From NCBI RefSeq assembly GCF_022919175.1, contig NZ_CP095043.1, positions 620,001 to 684,000 of the forward strand: a stretch of DNA of 64,000 bases, written 5' to 3'. Source of the stretch: Leucobacter rhizosphaerae. Its GTDB lineage: Bacteria > Actinomycetota > Actinomycetes > Actinomycetales > Microbacteriaceae. The notes under the pieces are model-generated. The model was not told the origin of the DNA, searched no databases, and saw only the letters and a list, made by a program, of their open reading frames with translations. Positions 63,520-64,000 of the stretch are shown piece after piece. Position numbers and translations under genes: made by a program. Numbering within the stretch: position 1 is the stretch's first letter; every line of letters begins with the position of its first letter.

Positions 63520-64000
63520 ATGGCAGAGGAAGCGAAGAACAACGGTGAGAACGCCGTTGTCGCAACCCATGGCCACAGCGCGGACGGTGCTGCAGTAGGA
63601 ACTGCGGTCATCTCACCCGATGCAGTGCAGAATCCGGGTCTTCCCCCGCACCGGAAGCGTGTCACGGACCTCGATCCGAAGAAGGAGAAGAGCGCCGAGC
63701 GCGTCGTCTACACCCTCTTCTACATCTCGATCGCCGGCAGCCTCGGCGCCGTGCTCGCCTACATGTTCTTCCCGATCGAAACGGGCGAACTCCTGGCGAT
63801 CCGCCTGCACACGATGTTCGTCGGCCTCGGCATGGCGCTCGCGCTGCTCGCCGTCGGCATCGGCGCCGTCCACTGGGGCAAGGCCATCATGGCCGACCAC
63901 GAGTCGATCGATTACCGCCACCCGGTGCCGAGCGACGCCGAGACCCGCGAGGCCGCAGCCGAGGTGTTCGCCGTCTCCGACAAGGAGTCCGGGTTCTCCC
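63520..64000 (+). CDS. qcrA: Rieske iron-sulfur subunit of bc1 complex, N-terminal part (3' truncated)
   Basis: The first 160 residues are present: a cytosolic N-terminus of about 65 residues with a Lys-rich segment, then two hydrophobic helices (about 66-86 and 94-118) of the three expected in actinobacterial QcrA. The Rieske cluster domain lies beyond the window. AAGGAG precedes ATG 63520, and qcrB is expected next. Confidence 0.9.
   Translation, partial: MAEEAKNNGENAVVATHGHSADGAAVGTAVISPDAVQNPGLPPHRKRVTDLDPKKEKSAERVVYTLFYISIAGSLGAVLAYMFFPIETGELLAIRLHTMFVGLGMALALLAVGIGAVHWGKAIMADHESIDYRHPVPSDAETREAAAEVFAVSDKESGFS

Overview
The window is high-GC chromosomal core DNA from an actinobacterium, most likely a member of the Microbacteriaceae (Leucobacter-like; this genus guess is an inference from gene order, not a database match). 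Signs are the tandem clpP1-clpP2-clpX, whiA, rbpA, DUF3099, DUF4233 and DUF5302 genes, a qcrC/qcrA/ctaE respiratory cluster, an actinobacterial translational T-box before ileS, and frequent GTG starts. No insertion sequence, prophage, CRISPR array or rRNA gene is visible.

Layout. 1-1.6 kb: end of a peptide-type ABC ATPase, tRNA-Asn, a gamma-carbonic-anhydrase-like protein, tRNA-Gly and tRNA-Pro. 1.6-6 kb: trigger factor and the ClpP1P2/ClpX protease. 6-10.1 kb (minus): valS with two small downstream genes (one a lipoprotein), and a GyrI-like protein. 10.1-16.2 kb: T-box, ileS, folC, DUF4233 protein and ndk. 16.2-27.5 kb: DNA repair (YcaQ-type glycosylase, uvrB, uvrA, uvrC), interrupted by a VOC protein and a RES/Xre-type toxin-antitoxin pair divergent from uvrA; a LexA-like box lies in the uvrA promoter. 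26.6-32.2 kb: rapZ, whiA, sodA, pgk, tpiA, secG, rbpA. 32.2-37 kb (minus): pgi, tal and tkt of the pentose phosphate/glycolysis branch. 37-40 kb: ctaB and ctaA for heme O/A, flanking a methyltransferase. 40-44.3 kb: sufB-sufD-Rieske-sufC-sufT for Fe-S assembly. 44.3-48.9 kb: DUF5302, an ABC-F ATPase, a cutinase-like lipoprotein, SURF1, a small Cys-rich protein and a DUF3099 protein. 48.9-56 kb: an SDR reductase, an isocitrate-lyase-family protein, serB, an ABC ATPase, zinc-free type B L31, a DnaQ-like exonuclease and a coupled hydrolase/RNA methyltransferase/PAP2 set. 56-62 kb: an acyltransferase-like hydrolase, a K+ channel, trpF, an M23 peptidase and trpD. 62-64 kb: ctaE, qcrC and the start of qcrA.

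How the genes fit together. Heme O/A synthesis (ctaB, ctaA), oxidase assembly (SURF1), Fe-S assembly (suf) and the bc1-aa3 subunits all serve aerobic respiration and are spread over about 27 kb. The protein quality-control block (tig, clpPX) and the Uvr repair block are the other coherent units. Expression signals are notable: at least a dozen genes have a TANNNT-type -10 hexamer ending six or seven bases before the start codon (probable leaderless mRNAs), and ten gene pairs share a 4-base GTGA/ATGA stop-start overlap (probable translational coupling).

I did not find a convincing new multi-gene system. The best leads are the RES/Xre module and its downstream inverted repeats, the frameshift at the start of the hydrolase at 53.5 kb, the reduced suf operon with a long leader, and the small Cys-rich/DUF3099/SURF1 operon.
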